Assembly (NCBI RefSeq): GCF_024713945.1
Contig: NC_134677.1
Coordinates: 3,227,001 to 3,291,000, forward strand
Direction: 5' to 3'
Source of the DNA: Dermatophagoides farinae
Lineage: Eukaryota > Arthropoda > Arachnida > Sarcoptiformes > Pyroglyphidae
Length of the DNA: 64,000 nt
A program made the translations under genes and the position numbers. Below are positions 52,715 to 63,629 of this stretch, piece after piece; positions within the stretch are counted from its first letter, which is position 1, and every line of letters begins with the position of its first letter. The notes beneath the pieces were generated by a model. It was given only the letters and a program-made list of their open reading frames with translations. It was not told the origin of the DNA and searched no databases.

Positions 52715-55090
52715 TTTTTTTTTGATATATTACATATATACAAATCTGAAAACAAAACAATTCATCGAATCCAGATTGAATTGTTGGAAAAAAAATAATA
52801 AAAACACTATCGATTTATGGATTATTTAGAAATTTTTTTTTTAAATTTGAAATAACGATCATCACAATCTAATAACAGAAACGAATTGTGAGAAACATGT
52901 GGACACAATACTGTTGTTGATAATTAACGAATAATAAACACAGAACGAAAATCTAACATTTTCCGTTCAATAGATTTCATGTTATTGAGTTCATGTTACC
53001 CAAAATTTGATTCAAGAAAAAAAAGAAAAGAAAAACATTATCCTTATGCAACAACAACAACAACAGCAAACGACAATGATGAAAATGAAATCCGATATAG
53101 TTTTTTTTATAATACGAAAAATAAACGCATAATAGCATACCAATACAATACAAACATGGAGCTGTTTTTTTTACCAGTTATACGATACAATTCTTTAAAG
53201 ACAGACTTTTAGTCGCTAGATAGCTCATTAAAAAACGACAAAAAAACCTTTAAAAAAAACTTCATGATGACTTGAACAAAATGAAGGAAAGAAAAAAAAA
53301 TGAAACTTCAGACCATACACGAAATATATAATGGGCAACAACAACAATAATAATAATAATGATAAAATAGAATCGAACTAAAGGTTCGAAAGGAAATAAA
53401 ACGAAACAAATGTCAACCAAACACGAGATGATGATGATGATGACAAAAGTCACATACCAACAAAAATAACATGAAAAATACCCGGTTATATAATATCCGT
53501 TATCATGGAATAGCAATCGCTATTGTTACAATATATAACTACAACAAGAGAGCGTCAATCAAAACATCAAATCTAGATGAGAAGTTACCATCATCATCAT
53601 ATATCAGTATTCAATTATTCAGAATTGGCACATCGTATATCAAGGAAAGAGAGAGAGAGAATTTGAAAAAATGGCCGGCAACTATACACAGAGCATATGA
53701 TAAATGTCTGTCTGTCAATGACATATTGTTATGATGAAAATAAAAAAAAACATCATTTCTTCTTGTGTGTGTGTGTATGTGACAAGTCAGTGAACCTATC
53801 AGAGACCCCTCTAAGACAAATCAAGTGATGGTGGTCGATATATCTAGGTATCATTTTGATTTGAATTCGGCCATATCATCCTTTCCAATTCAATATTTTT
53901 GAATTTTATAATTAAAAAATTTTTTCTTTTTTTTTGAAAAAAAAAGTTTTGGTCATTGAATTTTTCATTAGAAACATATATAATAAAGGCAAACACACGC
54001 ACACACACAGACAGAAACAGCAGCAAATAGTTTTTTTTCAAATTCATTTGAATTATAAATGGAATGAAATTGAAAAAAAACTTGTTGAATTCACACACAC
54101 AAAAATGTTCACCATATGGACGGTATTTCTGTGTGTGTGTGTTTATGTAATAAATTATGGTGCTCAATAGATGGAGAGCGAGATGTTTTTTGGTGATAAC
54201 AAAATGAAAGATATATAATTTTAATGATGAAAGCAACAGGCAATATTTGATTTCGATTTTCTTTTTTTTCAAATTTTTACCATGTCAAACGATAATGAAT
54301 CTACTATGCTTCTACGATTCGGATCATTGAAAGATGTTGAATTTAGTTTATTGATGGTTGAATATGCGGCGTAATGAATAGTTGATTTTCACCATCGATT
54401 TAGTCATATTGAACAATTTACAGAAATGTCGTTGAATGCTAAAACCACACACACACACACATATATACAACCATTATGATGATCATAATTGACCATTCCG
54501 ACTCTTGTGAAACGAAAGTAATGAGATGGAAAGAATCAAAAAATGATCGAAAATAATTTATTTCATTAATTAATTTGATGATTATCTTGAATGTGAATAA
54601 ACAAGAAGCCATAAAAAAAAATTTTTGTTTATCATGGTCACAACACACAAGCAATATATAAAAGTAATCATTTAAATTTTTTTTTTAAGGAATATCGATA
54701 TCAAAATAAATAATCATCATTATATTCCAGTTCCCAGACATTTGCCAAAGAGAATTAGCATATTATTATTATTATTATTTCGATTTAGGAATTTGATAAT
54801 ATTCATATTAGATCGTAAATATACGATCAAAGTTAAGAATAGAATTGATATCATTTATGACACAAGATAAGCAATCAGATCAACATAATAGAAAGTGGTT
54901 CACTGTTACACTGAAACAAAAACAAAACAATAAACTTACCTGTAATGGGGGATTGTCTTTTATTCAATCGATTATGATGATAATGATAATGGCCATTGAA
55001 TGGACGGCCATTGGCCATATAATCAAACATGATTATTATGACAATGATGATCAACAATTGATCAATAGAAATCCTGAATGAATATAGCAT
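26913..55090 (-). CDS. Ddr: Gene A: discoidin domain receptor tyrosine kinase, nine coding exons
   Basis: Collagen-binding receptor tyrosine kinase of the plasma membrane. Coding exons, 5' to 3' on the minus strand: 55090-54940, 37675-37522, 35169-34932, 32545-32099, 32032-31592, 29981-29323, 29255-28701, 27835-27454, 27359-26913. All junctions are GT-AG, phases agree throughout, and the sum is 3,474 nt or 1,157 residues plus stop. Order in the protein: signal peptide (1-28), discoidin domain (about 66-228), discoidin-like domain (about 235-400), transmembrane helix (438-459), YAVP motif (507-510), low-complexity juxtamembrane region, kinase domain (about 745-1105), polyQ/polyN tail. Human DDR1 and DDR2 are 913 and 855 residues. 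The extra length lies in the juxtamembrane region, the kinase inserts and the tail. The kinase is divergent (GCSQYG loop, DFA for DFG). The family call is secure. Least certain are the exon 6 acceptor and whether an extra exon lies in intron 5. Confidence 0.9.
27454..27835 (-). CDS. Ddr: Gene A exon 8: kinase C-lobe catalytic core
   Basis: Residues 882-1009. Shows AAGMKYLESLGYVHRDLSAKN with Asp 909 and Asn 914 of the catalytic loop; human DDR has ASGMKYL...FVHRDLATRN. It then has ITDFA (928-930) where DFG is expected, and an activation loop of only 19 residues to APE (950-952) with one Tyr (940). SDVYSFGVTFWE is the conserved helix F. Acceptor TTTTGTCTAG, donor AATAAC|GTAAGT, phase 0. Confidence 0.94.
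27836..28700 (-). other. Gene A intron 7
   Basis: An 865-bp intron between the kinase N-lobe and the catalytic core. It contains (CA)13 at 28109-28134 and CAT/CAA triplet tracts. The exons on either side join without loss of conserved kinase sequence, so no coding exon is missing here. Confidence 0.75.
28109..28134. repeat. (CA)13 microsatellite in gene A intron 7
   Basis: Pure CA run inside the intron that separates the two kinase lobes. Confidence 0.9.
28701..29255 (-). CDS. Ddr: Gene A exon 7: kinase N-lobe
   Basis: Residues 697-882. The glycine loop reads LGCSQYGQI (755-762), where DDR1 has LGEGQFGEV, so the central Gly of GxGxxG is Ser. An Asn/Asp-rich insertion of about 40 residues precedes beta-3, LVLLK (Lys 816; usual VAVK). 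The alpha-C segment FLHEMK (Glu 829) aligns with FLKEVK, then KLIGF and the hinge MIVECGEYDLAHFL. Acceptor CTTTATAG, donor TTGG|GTATGT, phase 2. Intron 6 before it is 67 bp. Confidence 0.92.
29323..29981 (-). CDS. Ddr: Gene A exon 6: cytoplasmic juxtamembrane region
   Basis: Residues 478-697. Begins with TTPLYCEPKDF and ADPEYAVPDV, matching PHYAEADIV and NTYAVPAL of vertebrate DDRs. YAVP is a candidate SH2 docking tyrosine of the YxxP (Crk-like) class. About 180 residues rich in Ser, Asn, His and Gln (for example HHHLQQQQHQN) follow, with no domain I recognise. The acceptor chosen is TTTGACAAAG|GAT. It is the first AG after an in-frame stop, is phase 0, and joins exon 5 cleanly, but its pyrimidine tract is weak. 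The donor is TACAA|GTAAGT, phase 2. Confidence 0.85.
29982..31591 (-). other. Gene A intron 5
   Basis: A 1.6 kb intron between the transmembrane exon and the juxtamembrane exon, with (CA)17 at 31218-31251. Vertebrate DDRs have a longer juxtamembrane region before the HYAEAD motif, so a small extra exon could hide here. I found none with matching phase and convincing splice sites. Confidence 0.65.
31218..31251. repeat. (CA)17 microsatellite in gene A intron 5
   Basis: Pure CA run; one of the longest dinucleotide tracts in the window. Confidence 0.95.
31592..32032 (-). CDS. Ddr: Gene A exon 5: discoidin-like domain and transmembrane helix
   Basis: Residues 331-477. Finishes the discoidin-like domain (ARFVKFDFQF...WILMSEVAF, matching human ARFLQCRF...WLLFSEISF). 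A short Ser/Asp/Asn-rich stalk with an N-glycosylation sequon (NTT, 405) follows, then a hydrophobic helix 438-459 and a basic stop-transfer RLHLRRK. The acceptor TTTTTTAAG and donor GAAG|GTATGT are both phase 0. Confidence 0.94.
32099..32545 (-). CDS. Ddr: Gene A exon 4: end of discoidin and start of discoidin-like domain
   Basis: Residues 182-330. The end of the discoidin domain reads LRFELYGC (Cys 228; human LRVELYGC). It is followed by the DDR-specific second domain with YDG, GGLGQL.DG and YEWIGW, matching STYDGH, GGLGQLADG and YDYVGW of DDR1. Acceptor CTCTTTTTAG, donor TTCAG|GTACGT. Intron 4 after it is only 66 bp. Confidence 0.95.
32546..34931 (-). other. Gene A intron 3
   Basis: A 2.4 kb intron inside the discoidin domain. 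It contains (CA)n at 34097-34121, CAA triplet runs near 32936 and 33118, and a short CTAAA repeat near 33520. No other gene is seen. Confidence 0.7.
34932..35169 (-). CDS. Ddr: Gene A exon 3: discoidin domain core
   Basis: Residues 102-181. Contains GGAWCPS, EWIQVDL and TQGRFGNGMGVEF, all hallmarks of the DDR discoidin domain. The Arg of TQGR and the Glu before Phe correspond to the collagen-contacting Arg105 and Glu113 of human DDR2. Acceptor CTATAG, donor TTAT|GTAAGT, leaving phase 0. Confidence 0.94.
35170..37521 (-). other. Gene A intron 2
   Basis: A 2.35 kb intron. It holds the unusual basic open frame at 35499-35855 (see its own entry), an AATA-type run near 35970 and a (TG)n stretch near 36925. 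Confidence 0.7.
35499..35855 (-). CDS. Unidentified open frame inside gene A intron 2
   Basis: 118 codons from the first Met, or 98 from the Met at about 35795, on the same strand as gene A. The central part (NGSFTMRFKPYGRHIYSHY, EKRKLLARISNSIRELQIL, GGRYRPRI) is rich in Arg, Lys and Tyr, has no low-complexity run and no Cys, and looks more protein-like than other intronic frames here. A possible acceptor (TTTCTACTAG) and donor (GAAG|GTGGTA) bracket it, but the end phase (1) does not fit gene A exon 3, so it is not a simple cassette exon. It may be a nested small gene, a relic, or chance. I recognise no family. Confidence 0.2.
   Translation of the reverse strand: MSLCMLVIIEYCLQATIILMKFSIFGSRFNFLLLLEHRQKKRPISTRLNGSFTMRFKPYGRHIYSHYSYEKRKLLARISNSIRELQILNPIENEGGRYRPRILFSVLQLINKHFTANI
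37522..37675 (-). CDS. Ddr: Gene A exon 2: start of discoidin domain
   Basis: Encodes residues 51-102 with the first discoidin Cys (66), LGMESG and ASSSYN, the N-terminal strands of a DDR-type F5/8C domain. Human DDR1 has LGM...ISASSSW in the same place. The acceptor is TTTGTACATAG and the donor is CCAG|GTAATT. It enters in phase 1 and leaves in phase 2, exactly like gene B exon 2. Confidence 0.92.
39228..39257. repeat. (CA)15 microsatellite in gene A intron 1
   Basis: Pure CA run. Two AG-rich stretches lie 120-400 bases to its left. Confidence 0.95.
39995..40019. repeat. (TG)12 microsatellite in gene A intron 1
   Basis: Pure TG run about 740 bases from the (CA)15 tract, in the opposite sense. 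Confidence 0.9.
48410..48430. repeat. A21 homopolymer
   Basis: Run of 21 adenines in gene A intron 1. No flanking target-site duplication or retroelement body is evident. Confidence 0.9.
50709..50738. repeat. (ATG)10 trinucleotide repeat
   Basis: Ten perfect ATG units in gene A intron 1. They generate a spurious poly-Met open frame on the plus strand. Confidence 0.9.
52372..52408. repeat. (AC)18 microsatellite
   Basis: Longest pure dinucleotide run in the window, in gene A intron 1. Confidence 0.95.
52682..52723. repeat. (TG)8 followed by T26
   Basis: A TG run at 52682-52697 runs directly into 26 thymines (52698-52723), the longest homopolymer in the window. Confidence 0.92.
54940..55090 (-). 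CDS. Ddr: Gene A exon 1: signal peptide
   Basis: The ATG at 55090 has A at -3 and opens MLYSFRISIDQLLIIIVIII, a classic signal-peptide core, with likely cleavage near residue 28 (MANG|RPF). A His/Asn-rich stretch ending SPIT follows. The donor is near-perfect (ACAG|GTAAGT) and leaves phase 1. Exon 2 begins by supplying the two bases of an Asp codon, so the frames match exactly. The frame stays open upstream to a Met at 55294. I prefer 55090 because it places the hydrophobic core at the N-terminus. The exon is 17.3 kb from exon 2, so an intermediate or alternative first exon cannot be ruled out. Confidence 0.72.
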
Positions 55091-58000
55091 TTTTGCGGTT
55101 GTGTTGTTGATGTTTTTTTTTTGGTATAGATGTATTGATGTATCAAAGTAATTGAATGTGTAAAAAATGAGAGCGATGACAAAATTCTGTATTGATCGAT
55201 CGCTCGTTTTAGTTGAATTTGATCGATAAAAATCGAATCGTATGCTAATCAAAAAAAAGGAAAAATTACACAAGGTGCACATGGACACAAACACAGAACA
55301 TTATAATGGATGTCATGGCTATATGATCATTGATGTAAGGATATGATCATCATAATACACAGGAAAAAATCAAATTGATCGATGATTTGCCATTCGATAT
55401 TATATTATTAAATGATGGATACGTAAAGTGGTCAAATTTATTGTCAACACTTGTAGACCATTAGATTATCATGAAGGAGGAGAAAGAAAATGATGGTCTG
55501 CTCCAGACTGCAAAAATCGACAAAGATAAACAAGAATACAAACACACACAACCGATACGAACAACGTTTCAAATGAGACTGATTCGATTCAAAAAAAAAA
55601 CTGACTGGAATAGCAGCATTACCATCTCCAAAAACTAAAGAAGAGTTTATGTGTGTGTGGCCAGCATTGTAACAAATATAGCAGATGCACTAGCTGATGA
55701 ATGTATATATTGTTCCGTTTCGGACATGACCATGGTAGTGGTACAAATAGTAAAGACAGACTTCATATATATATATCGACCGGCCAGGTAATTCAAAAAT
55801 CGATCGTGTCAATTTTTTTTGTTTTTGTTTTTTTGTTACCTTTGATCAGCAAGCTATTTGTGAAACATATTGGAATCAATCCAATCATACTATCAACAGC
55901 AAGCAATTACAATTTGCTTATGTCATTTTACTTAAATCAAATGAAAACGGATGCCATTATATAATGATGAAAAGCAATCCATTGTGTGAGTGTAGAAAAA
56001 CTAAAGTAACGACGGCAAATAAAAAAAAATAAGTTTAAGGCGAGAAAATGAAAAGTGAAACAAAACAAAAAAAAATGCCAATTCATGTTTATATTTTCTT
56101 GGGATAGGAATATTCAACCATAACACCGTTGTGTGTGTGTGTCATCAATGAAAGACATACAATGGCATACCATTGTCCATGAAATTTTTTTTTTTTGATA
56201 AATTCATTTCGAATCAACAAACAATCACATTCATCAAAGAAGTTCTATCACACTGACAAGTTCTATTACATCATCATCATCATCATCAAGTGTGAATATG
56301 GAAAATGAACATGTTATTTGTTTTTTAAAAAAAAAGAAGAAAAAATGTTATTAAAAAAAGTTCAAACGAGTGTGACAATTCCTAGTTTTCTCAACTGTTG
56401 AACTTGAATGATGATGATGATGATCAGATGTGAATCGTAGAAAAATGAAGAGGCACACAATGAGAAATCATTGGTATTTTTTTTGGACCATAAATGAAGC
56501 AAATCTAATCAACTATACAACTTTTGAACATAATATTGTTAAGCTAATGACCAAGTTGTTGCCGGCACATATGTATCAAGTATACTAGATATAAAGTATA
56601 CTTTCACCATGAGAAATGATTTAAAATTATCCAATTTTGTAGATAATAATAAACAGAGGCTACAATGCACAAGCCACAGTAAACAGGTAGCCAAAAACAT
56701 TGAGTCTTAAAAAAATAAATTCAAGTATACCATTGATTACATACAGGTATCAATGATTTTCTGGATTCTCACAGAATTGATAATGATTTTATAGCAATAT
56801 TAATTGCTATGTGAATTTTTTTTCTCGAACGATCGAATATAAGATTTGGCCGAATCAATTGCCTTTACCAAGGGAAAAAAATAAAACATTGAACCATTTT
56901 AATTAAAAATGAACAACTAGAACTGATGATGCATTAGATGCATTCATAAATCGTGCGAATCGAAATTAAACACTATGCATTTATGAACCAGTTGTCATTG
57001 TCGATCGATACAAATATTTCAGACTAAGAGAAATGAAAAAAATTGGGCGGCATTTTCATCTACATGTGATCCGATGGTCATTATAATATAAATAATATAA
57101 TTAACTAATTAATTACGGCTCCATTCATCCGCGAGGATTGTTGGATACCAAAAAAAAAGATGTGTGTGCGTGTTCAATTCAAATCACAATGGTAACAACG
57201 ATTCTGTTGTTCGGGTCATCGTCACTATCGTTCATCATTGATGATCTATCCTTTTCTATTAATGTCTATGACAGAGAAACTTCCGAGTCGATCGAATGAA
57301 CACACACATGTATTGGGCGTCACTCGGATATTGAGATATTAACCTTGGTTAATATATTTCAATTCAAAAAAAAACAATTCGATACATATGTTTGGTGTGA
57401 AAAAACACAATAGCATCATACAAACACAAACACACAAGATTGTCAAGTTTGATTGGTAAACGATAAGCAGAGATGAGCAATAAATGTGAATAGATAGACT
57501 AGTGTGTATTCATCATCTGGTTAGAAATATCTAGTGTCTACAAAATGTATGACAACTTAATTTGAAGAATAGGATAAAATGTGAAACACAATTGGCATCA
57601 TTTTCTTCAATTCATGAATTTTGTTCCGGCCACCAACAACAACAAAAAAAACCGAATTGTCAATCGTTGAATTTGGCCATCGACCAATTGACAATCGATG
57701 TCTGTTTTTGTGGATGAGCAAACATGCATAGCATCGAGATACAAACAATGAATTCGGATCAAGCCATCCATGCTTTTTACTATGCCATGCCCTGAACTTT
57801 TCCTATTTAGAAATAAATTTTATCGGCGTCAATCTGTTTTCCAAATACATTCGGTCCAATGAATTACAATTGCCTCAAGGCTCATACTATTACTGATTCA
57901 CAATCATGATCATGATGATGACAATCGACCAAACGACCGCCCATAGACCAGGTTCTTTTCTGTTTTTCTTTAATTCAATTCTAATAGAAAATGTAATTTC

Positions 58001-61000
58001 CTGGTGAAACAAACAAACAAACAAACAGACAAAATAGACAGACAAAACAGACAGATTGACACATACACATAGTGACAAAGGGCCCGAATTTGTGTGATTT
58101 AATTAAAAAAAAACTACACATACACACAAAATGTTGACATTCATTCATGGTTATAGTTTATGGGCAAATAACCGGATGATATGACAAGCTAACGAAAAAA
58201 AAAGTATTTAATTAACAAACAACATGAAATGAATACCATCGATATTTAAATAAAATGAAAAATCACAACAAAATAAAATGTAAATGACAATGGTCAACAA
58301 TATTTCTCAATATCTATCAAAATAGTGTAGGTGTTTGTGTGTTTCAAAAAACAAATCGATCAGCAAGCTTATTACAACAATGTGCGCAGCTGGAACACAA
58401 ACACACACACACACACACACCATCAAAACATGAAATATTATAACGTAGAATATTCTATGATTTTGTGTAATATGTGAGTATGGATAACTTTTTTTAGCTG
58501 TCGCCAAACTTAATTATTTGCCCATTATTATTGACGATTGAATTCTGTACTATATACAGAACAAGTGTCACACGCATACGCAGGTTTTTGGATGACTGCT
58601 TTCAATATTGTATGATGATGATTGGCGACACTTGTAACTTTTAATTCGATTTATTCGTCAACTAAACTAAAAAAAAAAGACTAAACTCAATTCAGCTACA
58701 GAATATTGACACACTATTTGTTTGTCATAGACTATGGTTACGGTTTCAATAAAAAAAACCGCAACGATTTTTTTTTCTTTTGAATGACGAGATGGTCACA
58801 GATGTCGGCTTTAAATGTAATGGAAATAATCTGGTAGCTCGCATCGATGATTACGACAAACCACACAGTTAAAAAAACACACACATACACATGGATGCAT
58901 TGGAGTTTTGAGTGATGAGAGCATCATCATCAACCAAAACCATTACCATCAAGTAGTTGTCGATGATATTCGATCGGAAATTGACTAACGGAACAGGATT
59001 ATTTAGAAAAATATTAACCCATAGTTGAAAAACATTTCATGATGATATAACAAGATCAAGATTAATATAATTTTCATGTAACTGATGCATGAATAAATGA
59101 ATGAATCAAAAAAAAAAAAAAAAAGATTTACATATACTCATAAGTGCCGATCAGAATTCGTGTGGCGTTGTTTAGTAGTTTAAGTGTAGAACGTGAGCTT
59201 TTAATAAGAGAGGCGGCTTGTGATGAACACATGTGTGTGTGTGTGTGTGTGGGAGGAGGCGAAGGAATTTCTTTTTCATTTTTTTTTTTTTTACTGAGAT
59301 TCTGTTTTGATTGCTCCATTGCCATCAGTTTATATTCTATTTATATGAACTTGTTCATTTGCTATCAATCGTCATCATCAAAATGATGATGATGATGATG
59401 ATGAGAATGGCTCGTTTTATTTGACAGTATCTTCAACAAATACCCAATTTGTTAGTCTCTTGTCGCTTTTATATATTTGATGCTATGAATTTCACCACTC
59501 TGCCTATTTTTTTTCTTGTTGAGAAGTCGGCTGAAATTCATCATTTCATTTGGATAGAGTACAACACACATTGATTAGGCAAGAAAAATAAAAATGGTAG
59601 AATTCCCCGGATTCTCATAACACATGCATATATAATATATATAGATGATCATGATCATCATTCGAATATGTGAAAGTCTGGTTATGTTTAGATTTCAATT
59701 GTAAACAATTGCTACGGGCATCAACATTACACGAGCTTAATGATCAATACGAATACGAACCACACACACAAACAGACGATGATGTAGTATATGATTCTGT
59801 CAATGTGAATGGCAACTAAATTAATGACAGTAAATTCTATTGGGATTTTCCAATGAAAACAACAAAATGTTTGGCCATGTCCGAAAGTCAAACCTTGTGA
59901 ATGTGTGTGGGCCCCGGCTAAAATAAATTTTGTCGAAATGGTATTGTGTGTGTGTGTGTAAATGTTTTGTTAGTGTTTTTATAACCGAAATAAAATTCAC
60001 TGATTCACACCAATTGTTGTTTGGAAAAAATACCGGACGTTACTGACAAGCGAATGAATTAATCTTTTAATTATTGATATGATGATTATGTTTTTTTTTC
60101 TCTCGTTTGTTTGTTAGTGGTATGTATGTGAATATGCAATGTGTTCATGGTGGAATATTTATTGAATAAATGAAACCAGATTGCAATTTTATTTTCGATC
60201 GACCGGACCAAACATTTATTCAATCTACACATGGTCTGCCTTAACAATGGTTTGTTCATGTCAGAATCGATGATAATAAACAGAAACAATATTCAACTTT
60301 TCTACACCTGATTCATAGGTTCAATATGGTTGTTGTTGTTATTGATATAAGCTGATCACAGCTTACCTAATTAAACTCATCACTAAAGATGAATAAACGC
60401 CTACTTCAAGTGGATTACCATTTTTTTTTGTTTTCAAAATCATTAAACTAGTAAAATGAGAGAATGTTTGGCAAGTTTTTTTTTCTCAATTCATCTTGTA
60501 TATCGATCAAATTAAGAAGGAAGGAAAAGAATCTATTTTAATAACATTTTAAGTGAAAAAAAGAAGATGCGCTCGCGCTTTTTTCATTGCAACATCACAC
60601 AGCTTGACGTCTTTTTAATAATATGAAATATTTTATACTAAATTAGATGTGTGAATAATCCACTGCACACGAACACACACACATCACACTGATCCTATAT
60701 ATCAATCGGCTACCGAATCGATCTCAATCACTAAGAATTGAATAATAACCGGTATGAATAGTGAGAATTTTTCATTTCTTTACTTTGATTGAAAATTCAG
60801 AATCTGATTCAAATGCTGTGAAAATTTAATTAAAAAAAACCAAATCAAACAACCTTCAACCGTATTGGAAATATTCAAATAACTACCCATGTTTGTGTCT
60901 AGTGTATCTTTTTCAATTTGATTCAATTGAATATTGATATTTATATTCATAAAAAGGCCAATTAATTTGGAATGAAAAAACAGTGACATTATTCACACTG

Positions 61001-61858
61001 GGGTGTATAGGTTTTGATTGCAAATTTCATGCTGCGTGTGTGTGTGTGTCGTTTCATCGGATGTAAATGAAATATAAATATACGAGGCGCGAATTCAATA
61101 ATTGAATTTGACGCCAGCAATGATACAAAGTCTATCACCTTATGCAATGTGTAGATGGCGAATGTCAAATGTAATTGTTCCTACGACGAATAGCCACATT
61201 GATAATTCGTTTATTTCACACGAGTATTAATGAAATAAATAGCAAAAAAAAAATACGCAACACACATGTAATGGCCACGTGCAAACGAATGGCTCGGCAA
61301 ATAAATGCTGTAAATTGTATCAACAATAATGGCCCATAGATCCTGGTCAACAACAACAGCAAAAACGGTCATTATCACAATTTTTCGCTCAACAAACTTT
61401 CTAAAATATAACCAAAAAAAAAAAAAAAATTCAAATTAATGTCATAAGAATGTATGAATAATTTGCCATAATCATTATCAAGATTGAAAATATGAATAAT
61501 GGTCATTAGTGAATATGCATCTAAGATGATGATGATGATTATGATGATGGAACCATAACAGCTTTGAATAACTTCCTATTATTTTTTCAAATGAATGAAT
61601 CACCGGTTTGTAAATGCAACGAATAACAACAACAACAACAACGAAAACAAACGGAAAAAACAAACTAAACAATTACCAATTATTACGGTTGTGAGCTTTT
61701 TTTTAGAAATAAAGCAAAAAACAAAAAAAAATATATGCGTAACGACATCAAAGTTAAAGAATGTAGAATGTTCAAAATCAGAGGAGCCAATTATAAATTG
61801 TTGTTGTAGTTGAATGAAGAAATATTTGGTTCAAATTACCTTACCCTGCATTTGCTAT

Positions 61859-61861
<3 letters not shown>

Positions 61862-61892
<31 letters not shown>
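61862..61892. repeat. (TG)15 microsatellite
   Basis: Pure TG run in the upstream flank of gene A. Confidence 0.95.
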
Positions 61893-61896
<4 letters not shown>

Positions 61897-62568
61897 TGGC
61901 TGTCTGGAATTCAACTATAGTGTTAACTAGATAACTTTTTTCTTTCTCTTTTCCATAAATACAATCTTTTTTCCAATGTGAAACGAAAAGAAACAAAAAA
62001 AAATTGTAAGCCGATTATGAGCTAAAGTTTTTTCTTTCATTCTTCTTTTTCATTTCATTTCATTTCATTTTGAGTAAAAAAAAAGAAATAATTTTGCAGG
62101 CCTCATACGCCAGTTGGTTGATCCAACCTGTATCCGATTTTCATTTTTACTTCATTCATAGCATTTTTTTTTCATTTCATTTCATTACAAACAACTATGA
62201 TGATGCATATATATACAACAGCATAGACTGTGCATACGGACGTGCTCTGTATTCTATTCATTTAATTAACAATTACCACAAGCTACAAATAATCATAATA
62301 ATAACACCAACCAAAAAAAAATATTTTAGATCAACATCGACTAAACAGAATATTGCTGAATAGTTTAACAAACAGAAAAAAAAAGTTTATAAGGCCTATT
62401 AATTATTTTTTTCCAAACATAAAACACACACACACACAGAAATATACAAACAGAGCGTTGAGAGAAAGAAAAATATTTAGCATATATGAAAAAAAAATGA
62501 TGGCCAAGACGATTAAAAATAAAAATAAAACCAAAAATGATTGAATGAATGCTTGAACGAGGTGTTGC

Positions 62569-62600
<32 letters not shown>

Positions 62601-62708
62601 TATAATTAATATTTGGACTATATATGTACATTAGACAGAAAGAATTCATTGGTAGAAAAAAAAATCATCATCAAACGTAAATATTCAGATATTTGATTCA
62701 TTCATGGA

Positions 62709-62749
62709 GTTAGTTAGTTAGTTAGTTGTTGTTGTTGTTGTTGTTGTTG
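62709..62749. repeat. (GTTA)4 then (GTT)8 compound repeat
   Basis: A tetranucleotide run merges into a trinucleotide run, suggesting one repeat grew from the other by loss of the A. It lies just ahead of the candidate plus-strand exon at 62805. Confidence 0.85.
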
Positions 62750-62804
62750 CTATTGTCAGGCCAAGGTGCAACATTTATCGGTCGATAGGATCATTAATTT
62801 TTTC

Positions 62805-62861
62805 ATGATGAATACACAAATAGAAAAAACCATCTTGCTACTCTTTCTATGGCCATTTTCG
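62805..62861 (+). CDS. Possible signal-peptide exon, plus strand
   Basis: ATGATG start followed by NTQIEKTILLLFLWPFS, then TTTTCG|GTATGT, a good donor in phase 0. The peptide has the charge-hydrophobic pattern of a signal sequence. The next candidate exon (63630) begins after an AG in phase 0, so the two could join. Only 19 codons, so chance is a real alternative. Confidence 0.2.
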
Positions 62862-63629
62862 GTATGTGGTTTTCTTTTTTGGATGAGAAAATCAAAAAAA
62901 AAAGTTGGTAGCTCGATCATACAATTCTCTTCGAAACACAGGTATACTATAGCCCAATATAATAATAAAATTGGCGATGAAATTTTACATTTTTGCTGTT
63001 TTGTTTGTTTGTTCCTGATTATAAACATTATAGACAAAGAAGAAATCTGTTTGATACATGGATAAATGTCAGTTTTTGGCCGACAAACACACACACACAC
63101 ACACAAAGTCGGTAATTGATATATGACTTCAATATACATTTCGAGTGAATGATTCAATGAAAAGTATCGGACATAGTGCATTGAAAAAGTTAAATCACGA
63201 TTAATATACGATTTATATTCGATAAATCGATTCAATTGAATTTCGAATTTTCAAATGAATCAAAGAAAAAAAAATGGAGAAAAAAACCAATGATCCACTT
63301 GTCCATAATGAGCTAATTTAGCATTAATAATGACAATTTATTCACACCTAACTAAACAAGCCATATAGGGGCCAAATCATAGAAAATATAAAAGGACAAA
63401 GAAAATACAAAATCTTGGCGGTTACCTGTATGTGTGTGACCTAGCCTAGTTTTTTTTCTGTTATTTTCAATTGTGTGTGTGTGTGTGTGTCTGGCAAACA
63501 AATGTATCGGTTCAAACATGTCGTACAGGCTAGGATCCGATAGATAGATTGAGGAATGAGAAATATTTTTTTGATTTTTGTTGTTCAAATAAATTTACAT
63601 TCGCTGAACTTTTCATTGGTACATCATAG

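Larger units (their letters stand above)
37676..54939 (-). other. Gene A intron 1 (17.3 kb)
   Basis: Long intron between the signal-peptide exon and the discoidin exon. It carries the densest microsatellites of the window: (CA)15 at 39228-39257, (TG)n at 39995-40019, (ATG)n at 43743-43764 and 50709-50738, an A21 run at 48410-48430, (AC)n at 52372-52408 and a T26 run at 52698-52723. I see no exon of a second gene. Long first introns often hold enhancers, but nothing in the sequence identifies one. Confidence 0.6.
55091..62804. other. Upstream flank of gene A
   Basis: Must contain gene A's 5' UTR and promoter near 55.1-55.3 kb. The frame upstream of the start codon is open to 55294. The rest is AT-rich with (CA)/(TG) tracts, such as 58400-58420 and 61862-61892. 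No supported gene. Confidence 0.5.

Noticed and set aside
48410-52723. Long A and T runs as possible retroposon tails
   Set aside because: No adjoining reverse-transcriptase or SINE-like body and no flanking direct repeats visible. Simple homopolymer growth is enough.
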